A DNA stretch of 64,000 bases from Bradysia coprophila (lineage: Eukaryota; Arthropoda; Insecta; Diptera; Sciaridae): NCBI RefSeq assembly GCF_014529535.1, contig NW_023503555.1, positions 5,146,001-5,210,000 on the forward strand. The letters run 5' to 3'. Positions 20,031 to 34,300 of the stretch are shown here, one piece after another; positions within the stretch are counted from its first letter, which is position 1; each line of letters begins with the position of its first letter. The translations under genes were made by a program, and so were the position numbers. Below the pieces are notes generated by a model that worked only from the letters and a program-made list of their open reading frames with translations, was not told the origin of the DNA and ran no database searches.

Positions 20031-22970
20031 TCTCGGTGAATAACAGACACCAATATGTTTCATTTGAATGCTTTTATTATTGCCATTTAAAATTTACAAT
20101 CATAGTCTTACAGAATATTACAATGATAGAGATTTATAGTAGGTTGTCCTAGTCTTTGTTAACATTTTTTCTTTTCTTTTTTTTAATTATTTTAGTTTTT
20201 ATTTACACAAATTTTTAAATTTCAATTTAATATGAGATCAACAAACAACACGTTTTAAGGATAATCATTTCCAATCTGTAATTATATCTACTTTGCCCGT
20301 TGTAAAGGCTATATATATCGTCTATAAAGCTAAAACACAATTAAGGAAATATCACAATGAAGTTGTAGAAATGGAAAATTCATTTTCGTTTTTTTGCTTA
20401 GAAGGTGGAAATAGAAAAATATTTCTGTTCTCTTGTATATTAAAGTTTTTGAAAAAGTCGTACAGCACTTATTATTTTTATAGTTTATTTCAATTTGTAG
20501 GCGACGATAAAATAATTTGTTGTGCGGTTACAAGGATAACATACAATTTAACAAAAGTTCTATATCATCGGGGTCAGATCAACAGGGTTTTCATGAACGT
20601 GTCTTTTACTTTTTGCCTCCGTTTTTAACTGAAATGTTCCCAAAAATTCTATGTGGTAATTTTAAGGAGATGAACTTGTCGGCGGAAAATTGGAGTAAAA
20701 GGTAGGTCTTACAGCTGTTTCGCGAAGGACAAGCATTAAAACAACTGCTGCAACCTTCATTTTCCACGTCCACCTACTTCGGGATTGCAGATAAAACCTA
20801 GACAATGATTTGCATATTCAGTTGACTCTGTGCGCTCTCGGAGAGGATTCTATAACAACTCTCACCATTAAAGCTTTTACATAAGTTTACGGAACGACGT
20901 AATGCTTCCGAAAAAAAAAATCGGTTCACATCAGGTCGGTAGTCGGTTTAGGATTTAGCATAGTATTCTGGCTTGCAAACGTTTATATAGAAAAGTTCGG
21001 AATCTACTATCATCGAAGTGGACTCCGCGTTTCTTTCGCACAGACAGGATGCATGTATTTATAAAAATTGGATAAAAATTATCAACTGACAAACGCAGTG
21101 TTCACTTTAGGTTAATCGAGCTCGGCTTGTAACAAAAAAATAATGAAAGCTGGTATCAAGAAATCTCGCGCTGAGCAAGATTCCTTAAATCTTCGTAGTT
21201 TTAGAAATTTTTGCGAACTCGATCTATAGTACTACTCACCCGGGTGCGGATAGAAATCTTAATTTAACGAATTTTTACGACTTAAATTTTAGAACCTATG
21301 ACTTCGTAAAGATTTGATAGGTTCTAGGTTAATAGTAAGCGATATTGGAATAAAGTAATAATCATTTCTACAGGAAATAATTGTATCTTATAATAGTTGT
21401 TCAGAGAGTCTGTCTCGATCTATCGTTTTGTCATAAGGAAGAAGGTGCTCGGTTCAAATCTAGGGATTTTATACTTTTACGAACAGTAGCACAAAGACGT
21501 TTTATTTTATTTTATCTTTTTACGAATCCGAATCCTATGAAGTGGATATGAAATGAAAGCGGTTCGATTTTGCTGATGTTTTTCTCGTATGAACTGTAAA
21601 GTTACTGTGCTTTGTTCGGTCCTACCAAATTCACCTTTTGAAGACTGTAACTTTGAGACGTTTAGTTTGACCTTATGAAATTTATCCTTATTTACGAACT
21701 GTAACATAAAAGTTTTTGCTTCTATCTTATTGAAGTTATCTTTTTATATCTTTCTCGTTCATCAAAGGCCTATTTTCCTGGTACCTACAATAATACAGTC
21801 ACTATTCGCACCTATGTCTAATTTTCACCTTCTCGGAAAACACTCTAGATCGAGTTCGCACCTATTTCCAATTCTCAGTTTCTCTGAAAAACACCCTACA
21901 TCAACATCACAACTGAAAAATGTATGTGTTCGAAACTGCTACCTTAGAGTAGGAATCTCCGCGCGATATTCCTTTCTTCACTATTTAAACGAAGTGATTT
22001 CACGCTCTTTGGGCACGAGATTCCTATCAGCCCAGCTCGAGTTTTAGTATAATGGCAGACCGTTCACCTCTTGTTTCAATGTAAATTTTGTTTTTGTTTG
22101 TTTAATTTTAGTATTTCTTGTTTCGATTATTTTCATTTGCACAACATTAACAATTTATTCTAAATTAATTAATTTATTTTAACATTCATTATATTAACAC
22201 GACGATATCCAATTGTTTAATTTCTTATTTTTCTTTTTTATTTAATTTAGAAAAGTCTACGTCTTAAATATTCCTTTGTCGGAGAAAGGACATCAATGTA
22301 CAATTTTGTTTCTTTTTTTTTGTTTTAAATATTTCTTCCTCAATTTTTTTCTTCATATTTCTTATGGAGACAAAATAAAAAAAGAGAAAAGTTTTCGTTT
22401 CGGATTTTAAAACGAAGATTTATGAAAATTCGTTCAAGTTTTATTTTATTTTTACATTTTCTTGTATTGTTCTGAAGTGGTTTTTTTTCAGTTCACCCTT
22501 AGGTACGGAAAGGTATACGTTTTGTTTATGTAGATGCCACAAATCCTATTTATTGCATGCGTATTAGAATATTATAGAATGTGGGAAAATATGATTCTCT
22601 CTGTTTTGTATATATTCGTTTTGGGTGTCAACTTGGCTAAAAAGAACGAAAGAAAAGATGAAAATGTAACACGAAAAGCTTATAATTTCAACTTAAAAAG
22701 TTTATTATTTGGGACTTGCATTAAATGAAAAATTTAATTTACTTTTTCCCATTCATTCATCTTTGTTGCGACAACAATTCCCATTCAATTTTTGCTATAC
22801 TGTGGGAAGATATTTATTTAGGTCGGCAGAAATAAGGTGAAATGAAATACTGCGGATAGTGGACCCCGCGTATAAATTTTAAATCAAAATGAAGTAAATA
22901 ATTCGACTGAAAACAAGGATTATTTTTGGGGAAAATATATTTTGACGAAAGTTTTCTGTTGCTGAAATGA
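20031..22970. other. AT-rich gene-free region
   Basis: Long T-rich stretches (20,160-20,240; 22,080-22,480) and short frames without recognisable domains. No gene, RNA or repeat could be supported. Confidence 0.4.
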
Positions 22971-22978
22971 CTGCACAG

Positions 22979-23129
22979 CAGGGCCTATTTTCGATAACTT
23001 AAATTCTCTAAATTATCAAAAAATTCTCTAAATTCTCGAAAAATTATCGAAATTCTCTAATATTAAACTCGATAATTTTGATAATTTTTTGATAATTTAA
23101 AGAATTTAAATTATCGAAAATAGGCCCTG
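22979..23129. mobile_element. hAT-like MITE (CAGGGCCTATTTT tips), copy 1
   Basis: CAGGGCCTATTTTCGATAA and its reverse complement bound a 151-bp element made of AT-rich repeats of AAATTCTC/GATAATTTT type. The flanking octamers CTGCACAG (22,971-22,978) and CTACACAG (23,130-23,137) match at seven of eight bases, the duplication size of hAT elements. Confidence 0.75.
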
Positions 23130-23639
23130 CTACACAGTAAACAGGGAAGAGTGGTTCATTTTTCGAAATTCAAATTAATAATGGATCTATACATGAGGTG
23201 CAGCTGGCTTTATAGAATGAGTACAATGAGTACAATCGCAGATTCGATTTTTAAAGACAACCTATTCGAATTCAAACTTGGTGCTTGACAATCTTACTCA
23301 ACTGAAACAAATGGTGATTTGTAAATAGTTTCCGCTCACTTCCCAAAATCTACGAAGAAAGAAATATGGACCTAAATTTAACTCTTTTAGAGATTTTAAC
23401 AGTACTCGACCGAACATTTTTTGGAATTATTAAATCCTCCAGGAATTACTTTCATTACACTTCGAACTGGAACTAATCTTTTAGATGTGTCGACATCTAT
23501 TCACTGCCCGATTAAATTTTTTAATTTAATTCTGAAATCAACAGCTCTAGAATGGTTCTATATTTGAATTAAAATTTAATTATAATTAATTTTAATTGGG
23601 ATTAACTGAGCGTGTTTTTGCCGAATTCCAAACCCCGCC

Positions 23640-23915
23640 TATAGGGTAGCAAGCCCTAAATGGGATTTTGTCTGGTGCTAATTATATCTCCGCCTAAAGT
23701 TAGACTCAGCTATTTGTACACAGAATTCATGGCAAATGGTTCGCGTTACTCATGTCATTCTGTAACTGTACAGTTCGTTGAGGGCATCAAACACCAAACA
23801 CACCAACTATCGAGATTATGAAGCGTAGGTATCCTATACAGAATTTGCCCTCACCGGGATATTGAACCAGAGATTTCTTGGTGGAGGGCTAGTATATGCT
23901 ACCACTGAGCCAATC
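23640..23915 (-). mobile_element. tRNA-derived SINE
   Basis: On the minus strand the head reads TGGCTCAGTGGTAGCATATA (A-box, from 23,912) and then GGTTCAATATCCCGG (B-box, 23,868-23,854), the spacing of a pol III promoter. Downstream comes a non-tRNA body including TGTTTGGTGTTTGATGCCC and CGAACCATTTGCCATG. The head is probably a tRNA relic; no clean anticodon stem is visible. The 3' end was set loosely near GCGGGGTTTGGAATTC. Confidence 0.6.
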
Positions 23916-26900
23916 CGTTTCCTCATAATACTTATACTCTTCATACTACTGATCTGCTCTTTCCAGTGCAGTACTCAAATTTTTACCCATTTTTTCAACT
24001 GCTTATATCTCAGTGTAGATGAATTCTCAGACTTAAAAAAGACCGTATGGCCCGAAAGTCGATTTGATTCAACTTCTAATGACACCCCAGACCCCACACG
24101 ACCTCTTACATTTCATGCGCTAGAATTTCGATTAAATCCCGCTTAGATAGCGACGGGTCAAGAGGTTTTTTTGAAATTGTTTTTGGCTTCTAGGGACCAA
24201 TACCTTTGTAGGCATATACTGTACTTTTGTTGTCGCAACGTTGTCATGGAGGAGGCATGACGATTGAATAAACTAATTAAAATTTTAGAATTTACTTTCT
24301 CTTTGTCAAATCCCTAACTATACATAGGCACTGGTTTTTGACTTCTTTTTTTTGTTTTTAAATATTTTGCTTTGTAATTATTTTTATTTAAATATTTTTT
24401 ACCATTTTTGCGTTAAATTTATTTATTTATTTATCGTTAAATATATACTTTATGCAGAATCACAGACTTTAAGAAAGAAACTACTCCGAAGACACATTTA
24501 TTTGATATAATTATTTGGTTGGGCTTTGTTTTTCCGTTTAATTGTTTTTTTTGTTTTAAAACTTTTTCTGATTTATAATTAACACATTTTCATATGCCGT
24601 AAATTAAAGTAGCTTTTTCTTTGACTAGTTACTAAATATACTAAAATATTACTAAAATACTCCAGTTAAACATTTATAAAATTTTTGTTTTAAGTATCAG
24701 CAAATTTTGTCAATATGTACACTACGGCAGCTTTTCGTTAAAAATAAAAGATTAACTTCAAGAGCCACTATCTGCTTACTTGTAAAACTTTCGCATTACT
24801 ATGATGTTCTGGTCAAGTTTAAGTAGACTTACGGAAATTTTCTATCTCAATAACATTTTGTCTTGAAAACCTCGGTGGATTCAATAAAGATCGAAAACGA
24901 AGAAGTGAAAATCAGAACGAAACTTTAACTCTGTAGAAATACAAAATCCCAGTCAATAAGCTCATAAGCTCTTTAAACTGTTCATGTGTTATAATTTAAT
25001 GGAAATAGCTTTGAATTACTGTGTACTATGAGTAACTACGTGGGCAGTATTTATTACGAGAAAAGCTGTCACATACGGCTATTCATCTGTTATCGATCCG
25101 ATAACGACGACAAAAATAATAGCAAGCTCTGGGTAGTATGGTCATTTAAACAGTAAAATGGATGTTAAAAAAATTGAAGTACAAGATTTGAAATAGACCC
25201 GATAATAAAACAGGTCATATGCTTGTTGTCTGTAACAGGTTAGGAGACCAAATTTTCTTGAATTTTCCCACATTTTCCTAGGCTTTCCCATATTTTCCTG
25301 AAATTTTCCAAAAAATATTTTTTAGGAAAATTTGCAAAAAATTGAGGAAAATTCGGGACATGTGGGAAACTTACACAAAAATAGTCCCTAAATTAAAATC
25401 ATGAAAAACTTCCTCCTCAAACTCAACAGACTACCAACATCTCAAACTCTCTCTTTTCATAAGAAAAAGTTAACTGGCGTTGTTTTCTTCTTTGCTCAGA
25501 GTAGATGGACCAATTTTGTATGTTGTAAATGTGTGGTGTATCATTTATCTGCACACAATCATCGCTTATAATCAGTACATTTCGCTCAGCGTACTCATTA
25601 CAGATGTTAATTTGAATAAATGTTTGGTGAAGATGAATTATTAAAGACCACGAACAGCAACAGAATTGGTGAATTTACTTCATAACATATGGAATGAGAA
25701 CTGAGTAAATATAAAGTTTTATTGCTCATTTGATGGCTGTATGTATACGAACAAAACAAACGCTTCCCTTCCACACGCCGTAAAGTGTACGGGTTATAAT
25801 ATGGTTTTTGAGATCCACATATGCAATGCACACAACCATTCACATTTTAATTCTTTGAAATTAATAAATTTCCACATGATGACACCTAAACTTGGAACCT
25901 ATAAAATAGCCGTAAAGTTGGAATGGGAAATCGTAAAAACTGCGTATAAACTGCCAGCATAGGTATACGTACAACGGAAGACTGAAAACTTTTTCGGTGA
26001 ATTTATACTGTTCGGGATGTTGCTGTTTATGATGCTACTATATAATGATAACCACATAGCCGAACATACTTTTTTTTTAATGGATTCAGATCCTTACTAA
26101 TGCGATTCTGTTGTCCTTTTGTAAACCACTGGAATGAAATTAATTTTACGAAAATCCTTTTACCTTTTAAGTGCCTTACCATCTTTTTTTTTATTCACAC
26201 ATTAGCAAATGTCCTATATATGTGTGTGGTTGGCTGTGGTGTACCTCTATTTTACTGCAGTGGGTGGTTACCGCACTGTTTGTGCAGATAAAATTCCTTG
26301 AAAGGCTTTGCCATACCTTATTTATGAAATCAAATTTGTGACACAGAAATTATACTTTCGTCACCGTCTATGCGACCTTATCATATCTGCTTTGAACATG
26401 TTTTTATCTAGCGATCACAATAATTGCTAATCGCTAGGCGTAGAGAGAAACCTGATGGGTAAAATCTAATTCAATACTTTCGCAAGTAAGTCAAGTGAAC
26501 ATACACTTTTGTAAGACTTGGTTTGAACAACTTTCAAATTTTATTTAAATTGAAAAACTTACTCAATAATAGCGTTACATCAGCGCAAAAACTTCGTGAA
26601 AAGTAACTTTTGATCCATCCGCCATAATCGATTCTAGCGTTAACTTTAGTCAACCCACAATGTCAGCATGTGGAATCGAGAGCAATTGTGTATTGTGTAA
26701 CCCGGTAGAAGTATACAAGCAGAGACGAGCGATGGTAAGGCATAATTCGTGTACAATGAATCTTGTTATTTTGAGGAAATTTCACAAAGCGTTTGAGTTT
26801 GGAATTGGTTTTTCCTTTGACTTGAGCGGCAAATTTGCTAATTCGACAAGTAAATTAATTGGAAATTTCATAACTTATATCCGCACAATAAAGAGTTGAA

Positions 26901-28110
26901 GCTGTTCGGCGTAAAATTAAAATTTTGTTTATCAACACAATGTACTTTCGAATCAAACTAACTACAAAAGTTACAGGTTGATGCTGTTCGCGCTCGAGTG
27001 CTAATTCAATCGCAGCGCTCGGAATTCGGGTAAATTATCAGGTCAGCAGAAATAAAGTCGGATGGCGTTCTGAAAGGCTGCCATTAACGACGTCAATGAC
27101 ATGGTTTTTAGTCCGTGTCGGTATAAGTGGCTTTTCGCTGAATATATGTCTCGGTCACCGAAAAGACCTATGTGGACATTGTACACGTTTTTTGAAACCT
27201 TCATAAGCCAAACATACCTATGTGACTTGAGTTTTGATTCTTCTATAGCTACGAACCATTTCATCTATGATTCGCTAGACTTGCACGTGAGCAAATTGGT
27301 ATAAACAGACTTCCCTGAATCAAACAAACTTCTATTTACATTTCATTTTTCTTATAATTCGCTAATGTGACTTATACCGTTTCTGCATTTAACTATTCTA
27401 TATGAAGCAAAGACCACGTCAAATGGTATCGAGGAATTTCGCGCCTGCGTCTTATTTGAAGAAATTTTAGGCATTCATACATGCCCGTTTCTTCTTCTAG
27501 TCAATAACAGCAACTAGGAATCGCCGATAGCCTCGGATTGTTTAGGTGCCACAATGCGATACACTACAAAGTCGGAATAGCAAAGTTGACGTTTTCGTGT
27601 TAGTGGTGTATGTGATATAATTGTTCAATGAATTTTGGGTCATAATTACTCTGGGTAGTCTACCTCTATGGTCGGAATACACAATTACTATACAGCAATT
27701 TAAAGTTCTCTTGGATTTCTAATAGAAATTTTCTATGCAAAAAGTGAATGACTGATTGTAAATTGAACGTGGCACTTCTATTGACGACAACAATACTTTC
27801 AATTTAGCTAAATGAGAATTTCCAATTTCCATAATTTATTTCCAATATTAATCAGCAGTGAGAGCAAGGACGTTTCTATACAAATTTTTCATAAAAAGTA
27901 GAGTCAGTTATGATAATCGATTTGCTTAGTCCGTCTCGTGCCCCACTTTCAAGCAAATTATTTGCTCATAAATTTCCATTGATTAATCATCTCAAGAATC
28001 GTCCGCAGAATTTCAATTACAAAAATTTTGTCTGATACTTGTTACAATGCATAACATACTAGACCGTTAACTTAACACACGAACCGCCAAATGAAACGAA
28101 AAATCCGCCA
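23916..28110. other. Gene-free flank downstream of the GPCR
   Basis: No gene was supported. About 25,245-25,390 holds an inverted, TTTTCC/GGAAAA-rich hairpin ending in ACACAAAAATAGTCCCTA. 27,571-27,675 is one copy of a dispersed repeat whose inverted partner is at 62,562-62,665. 27,337-27,400 resembles 36,651-36,715. An ATG-started frame at 26,660-26,899 with a possible donor after GCGATG was not convincing. Confidence 0.4.
27835..27840 (-). terminator. Candidate polyadenylation signal of the GPCR
   Basis: AATAAA on the minus strand about 275 bases beyond the GPCR stop codon, a plausible 3' UTR length. Other AT-rich candidates are possible. Confidence 0.35.
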
Positions 28111-28113
28111 AAG

Positions 28114-28370
28114 TCAATACAAATTCATGGATGATGCCGGTGGTCGATACTGTTGCGGTCGAGCTTTAATGTACCTGGGATTGAACGGGCCAAGTGCGGC
28201 TTCATTTGTTGATGATGGTGGTGGTGGTGCCGTTGGAACCCGTAATCGTACGCGAATAAATCGTTGAACAGCAGCCAAACGCAAAAATGGAGCGCATGAT
28301 GATGATTGTCTGAGTGTATTGTGATTTAATATCCAATAGAGAATTGGATTCAGGAACGAATGAGCGTAAC
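28114..28370 (-). CDS. GPCR exon 5: TM7 and C-terminal tail
   Basis: Acceptor ATTTCAG at 28,371. It encodes GYAHSFLNPILYWILNHNT and a tail with PPPPSS and RPQQYRPPASSMNLY, then TGA. The codon split across the junction is Gly. Confidence 0.9.
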
Positions 28371-31300
28371 CTGAAATGGATACAATGAGATACAAAAAAA
28401 CGGATTTAGATAGTGAAACTAGTTCCAAGTGCTTCTCGGGAATTATTGCAAAATTATTGAAAATAAATATTCCGTTCCTTTGCTATATAAAACCAATTTT
28501 CCGCTATCTCAGTATTTAGTCCAGTCCCTCGCGTCAATCTGATTGCTTTAGATTTTCGAATTTTTCTTTATGTCTTGCGATGTGAGCATGAAAAACTGTG
28601 GAACAATTTTTTCTTCTAGAAAATCGCCTTTCCGACCGAAGAAAACCGACTAAATTTAAAGTCAAATATCTCCTGCACTCATGAACGAGACAATATTTTT
28701 CGAAAATTCTTTTTGTGCTTGGAAAGTACCATTAAATACTAATATTTCGTGGAACAATTCCTTTTCTTGTGAAACAAAGTGGCGTCGGTGTAGGATTTTC
28801 TTTAAAAAGTGACCCAGAAAATTCCTAAAATTTGAGGTTACCGTCGATTCTAAACCCATTTCATTAAACTAGGCCCCATCTTTTGGATGGGTCAGATCCC
28901 TTGACTGATTGACTACTTTTCTCAAGAAGATTTTTGTAATCCGAGCAAAAAAAATCACTCTAAAAGTACATAAAAGTATACCAGGGTATGCGTACCCTAC
29001 TTTCGATACAAAATACGTATATGAGAAATTCCAGCACTTGACCATATACTGGTTCATACGTATTTTCAGCACTTAAGAGGCATCGATGATTTGCTGAAAA
29101 GTATACATTTGGGTGATTTTTAAATACCGTCTCTTGGTAATCTATTTCCACCAGATTCATTTTTCAAGTATGTACAACCGCAATAACGACCACGAATATG
29201 TCAGCTTTCAACATAAAATAGATTTGGTTGTAGCAATTTGACCAACCCTGAGAAAACTGGGCAGTTTATGAAAATTTCGTTACACTGATCACTTTTTTCA
29301 GAACTGGTCAAGTGACTACAACCAAATCTACTTTCTGTTGAAAGCTAATACATTCGTGGTCGTTATTGCGGTCGTGTGTTTTGAAAAAAGGATTCTGATG
29401 AAAAGATACCATCAAAAAGGCAGCACGAGATACGCAAATGTAGGATACAATTTTAGCTAAGCATCGATGTCTCTTAAGTTCTATTGTCTTCTAGCAGACC
29501 CTGGAAAGAGGCGAATTTCTTGCTTATATATTGAATATTCACACTCGTCCAAACTTTAATTTTTTTCTTATCATCGATATAAAGATATTACACACACAAA
29601 ATTTTGGAATAAATCCTAGAATATTACTCCAGTATATTCCATTAACGAGCTTAACCCAAAAATATCTTTCTTAGGAGGATAATTGTCTTTTGTGGACCAT
29701 TAAAAATTACTCAACTAATAACACGATAATATGATGATACAAAAATTCTTTTAGGAATATCTCTGAGATCCCCCACTGTCATAGCCCAACTTTGAACTTA
29801 TCCTCGGGAATGGAATTCCCCGTCGAATAAAAACAGTTTTTGAAATTCGTTGAGGATTACGTCAAGTTATTGTGTTATCTAGGAACGAGACAAAAATTCT
29901 TTTGGGAATATCTCTAAGATCACCAGCCCGTTACGACCCATCTTCGAACGTAGCCTTAGTAATTTTATTCCCTGTCAAATAAAAAAAAGTTTTTGGAAAT
30001 CTGTCGAAAACTACACGATAATTATCAAAGGACGAGACAAAAATTCTTTTGGGAACAGGACCTATTTTTGGGAAATTGAATTTTCCAAATTTCCTCAAAT
30101 TTGCCAAAATTTGCTAGAATTTGCTAATATTTTCCAAAATTTGCTAGGATTTGGTATCAAAAAATTTGGCAAATTCTAGAAAATTTTGGAAAATATTAGC
30201 AAATTCTAGCAAATTTTGGCAAATTTGAGGAAATTTGGAAAATTCAATTTCCCAAAAATAGGCCCTGTTTGGGAATATCTCTAAGAACACCCGACCATAA
30301 TAGCCCATGTTCGAACTTAACCTCATTAATTCAATTCCCCGTCGATTAAAAAAAAGTTTTTGGAAATCCGTTGAAAGCTACTCGAGTTATCGTGGAATCA
30401 AGCGACCAGACAAAAATTCTTTTGAGAATATCTCTTAGATCACCCGACCGTAATAGCCCATCTTCGAACTTAACCTCATTAATTCAATTCCCCGTCTATT
30501 AAAAAAAAGTTTTTGGAAATCCGTTGAAAATTACTCAAGTTATCGTATTATCAACGAATCATCAAAGTGTGACAAACATTTTCTGTATTTAAGGTTTTTG
30601 GTCATACATTCATGCATTTTCAATCATAGTAGTGATCATTGTGTGACAAACATTTTAGGGTGTTTATCATCCATAAGACCCATGACTTTCAGTCAAGGGA
30701 ATGAGCATATTTTGGAAAGCTGCCTGGCGGACTTTGAGTTATTTGCCTGGATGATGCCATTTAGGCCAGAAATTGTACGGTTCGTAGAAGTGAGATCTTC
30801 CAAAAATTTTTACCGCGATCCCTGAGCCAAATAGTGACATGTAATTAGTATTTATGGAACAACTTTGAAAATTAATCTGTCAACAACTTTTTAGAAATGA
30901 GTCCTAGTCACAGATATGTCTCGGGATGCTCCTTATAACACCAAAAGTTGTTAATCGTATTTAAACTAAAATACTTTTAATTTGATGCAGAAACAACGCC
31001 CAAAATGTCTACGAGCTCTTTTCCAGTTCATTTACTCTTTCCTGGATTAATGTCGTTCTTGAAGAAATATGAAGTCAGTTTCTAACGCTCCTAACTACTG
31101 ATCTTATTGGTGGGTCCATCAACTTTTAGTCCTAGATTTTCCTAAGAAAGAAAATCCAGTTTGCCATGCTTAATAACTCGCTATAAACAAAAAATTCGAA
31201 AAACCTAAAACGAGCGGATTTACATTTTCTGACACAACAGACTGGACTAATTATAATGTTGCACTGGTAAGAGAATCACATTTACATTTTCCTTTAATAC

Positions 31301-34300
31301 CATAATGCTAATAGGAAAACATTTAGAGCTATTTTACCATTTTCCTCACGTTTACATTATATTTTGCAGATGTGCACCGCGGCTTACGAACAGTTCATCA
31401 TTTCAAAATTCAATTCTAGCGAACAAAATGTAAGCCACACACAATATTTATGTACGTACATAGTAATGGCTATACGATGTAGTATTTACATCCAAATATT
31501 TTGCTCTAGCAAAAACGTGAAGAAAATATGCCATCTGGAAAAATTGTAACCTTTTACCCTGTTAATCTCGTCGACTCAAAATTCCAAAAATAGAGATATT
31601 AATCGGCATGTAACCGTACTGCATATTATGCATCGCATAGTAATAATTTCAATATTCTTTCTACTTTGAATTGTGTGAGACCATACAACGACATAGTAAA
31701 TATAAACGGGCAGGGGTGCTCGATTTGACGAGTGGACTTTAATTGATAAGTAAGACTTTGGGAAGAGAGAGCAAATGTGTACTACTCATTTCAGTGACAT
31801 TTGTGACATTTGATTTTGTCCTTGTGAATGTCTCAGTCAGTTTCCTCAGGGCTAATCTTTAGGAATTTTAAATCTAAAATGTCTCTAAACTTCAGAATTT
31901 TAAGATTCAGAAATAAGCCCTGGCTTACATAGTTGACAAACCATATTAGTGTTGAAATGCCGCAGGAAGTATGACACATAAAATTCGAATTTGTATTGAG
32001 GTCTGTCATGTCCAATGTCCATCGATATAGAAGTACCTACAATATAGGTTTGTTCCAAGTAACTGTAAACACGAACTTTGACAACCCGAAGAACGACAAT
32101 TTCATCCATAGCAACGTCGCTTACGTGATATTTCATACAAATCGACCAACGTCGCCTACGCGATTTACACAGAGGTATTATTGAGGTTATGGTTATATGG
32201 ATGAAATTTGACAATTCATATGGCCTTGGAACAAACCTATAGGTCCTATGTGTGAAATGTAGTCATGCCTGACCCTTTAGAAATTTTACGTGTCTGCCAA
32301 GGACTTTTTTTTTATTTTTCGTCTTCCAAATGTGGCAGTAATACCAATAGCACCACAAAAAACATTTTTGGTCTTTATTAGTGTAGCGGTAGCCTTAAGA
32401 GATGACAGGGCTTTTAAAACGTGACCTCATGAGAGACTGATGTGCCCGTGAGCTTTCGGTCTGTAGAGCTTAAAGTTCAGTAAAGTACCAATAAGTTGGA
32501 GATTTCACGGCTACGTCCTTACAAATGATTAAACAATGAATCAGTTTTTCGTTATGCTGTTCATGATTCGTGTGTTATTTTGGAAAGAATTATCTCTAAT
32601 TCATAATATAAGCCACGGATAAATGGAAGAAAAATTATTTCTTTCAAATTCTAAAATGTTTTGAACACACACTCCCCACATATACTTCGATCACTTTCCA
32701 GAAAAGATTTCCGTTCCAAATGAACCACGTAACTGTAGCTATATGTTCAAATCAACTAAAGCCGTGCCGGTTGATATCAAAACTCAAACTACATAAACGT
32801 AGCAATATATCTGCTTCCAGAAAAATATAGAGACAGCAAGGATTTCGAGTCTGCTATAAACTTTGAATAATAAAAAGGGTGTACCGCTACGTGCTTATAT
32901 TCCAAATTACATGCCTCAGTCTCTTACGCATATTATATCCATTCGTAGTGCTTGCCAGATATATCAGTTCCAGCATTTAAGAACGGTACTCAACCTGTCT
33001 TTTGACCTTTACCGTTATTGACATCAAAATGTGCTAGCAGCATCCTACAAATTTCTTACTTTATATGTGAATTAGTTATATTTTTCGCAATTTTTTCCTT
33101 CTCTCTCCCTTATTCCGCACATAACAAACTAAAATTGTGTTATCTAATGATGTGTGGGTGGGATGGGATCGGGGTGTATATATATGTGTATTTCTCTCTA
33201 CGTCTCTCTTTGCACTTACCTAGCAGCAAACTGAACTCGGATACAACCTTAGGACATACATTTGCCGAGCCCAATTCGAAACATAAATAACAGATGACAT
33301 GAGGTGACCAACAGCACACAAAAATCAACGCCGCAGCAACTAACATATTTGCTAGACGTCTACGTGATCGTAATGTTGATGTCTGTGGCAATGGTAATTC
33401 GGATGATGGAATGCGGTCTTCCTTGATTTTTTTCGATGATTGGAAATTCCGTTCTCGTTGTATGGATCTATGAAAATTCAAATATTTCTTTTTTATATTA
33501 AAGAAACCATTTTTATTGCTGTTACAAATAGGCGATAAATCGGAAGAATCGAGAGGAAACGTACTAGATATATGACGGTCAGGGTGTCCTAAGTCTAGTG
33601 ATTGTTTGTTTGGTAAAATGGCAGAAAGAAAATTTTGTTTCAGAAATATCGGGGGGAAAACTAATTCGAAAAGGCTGTCCCATCACCCTGTGACTTTGTT
33701 TGAAGATGAGCCAATGACTTGATTTTATGTTTATTTGTACAGTGAATGTTGTAGGCCATGTACCATGACTTTCCGGATCAGGTCCCCCCCCCCCCCCCCC
33801 CGAAATATAATGAAGAATGGATCTCTTGAAGAAAGCGCTCTACGAACCAAACCAAATCTCGTTGGACGCACAAAAAGAAAATTTTACAAGTTTTCAATTT
33901 CTTATATTGCACTTTTCATATTGATGAATTATGGCTTGTATACGGACGGATACCATTTTTTATCGAAAGCGAACTCAGCAATAAGCGATAAACCCTGAAT
34001 AACGAGGCCTTATGTAGCAAAAACATGATTAAAAAAATTAAGTAAAAGATTTAAAATCAATCTCATTAAATACTTAGAACAAATGAAGTAATAGATCATA
34101 TCGTAAAATTGCGGATGTGCTTGTGAAAGGTTAATGTAAGAGTATAAGCTGTCATACATTGGATGATAGTATAGATTTGTTTATTATGAAAGACATTGCT
34201 GCTGAAATTAAGCGACTATCCATAAAGGAGGTTCATACCGAGTATCCGCACGATTTTTGGAAAATTGACGAAATCTTACTCTTTTTTACTCTTTAACACC

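Larger units (their letters stand above)
28371..33219 (-). other. GPCR intron 4 (4.8 kb): contents
   Basis: It holds a MITE (29,177-29,372), a five-unit tandem repeat with an inserted hAT-like MITE (29,735-30,560), and otherwise AT-rich DNA without recognisable genes, including all of 30,600-33,200. Confidence 0.6.

Noticed and set aside
21405..21475. Possible tRNA (CGGTTCAAATCTAGGG)
   Set aside because: It has a B-box-like word only; the remaining arms do not pair.
26660..26899. 79-codon ATG frame with a possible donor after GCGATG
   Set aside because: No recognisable domain, no partner exon and no conserved motif; it is probably chance.
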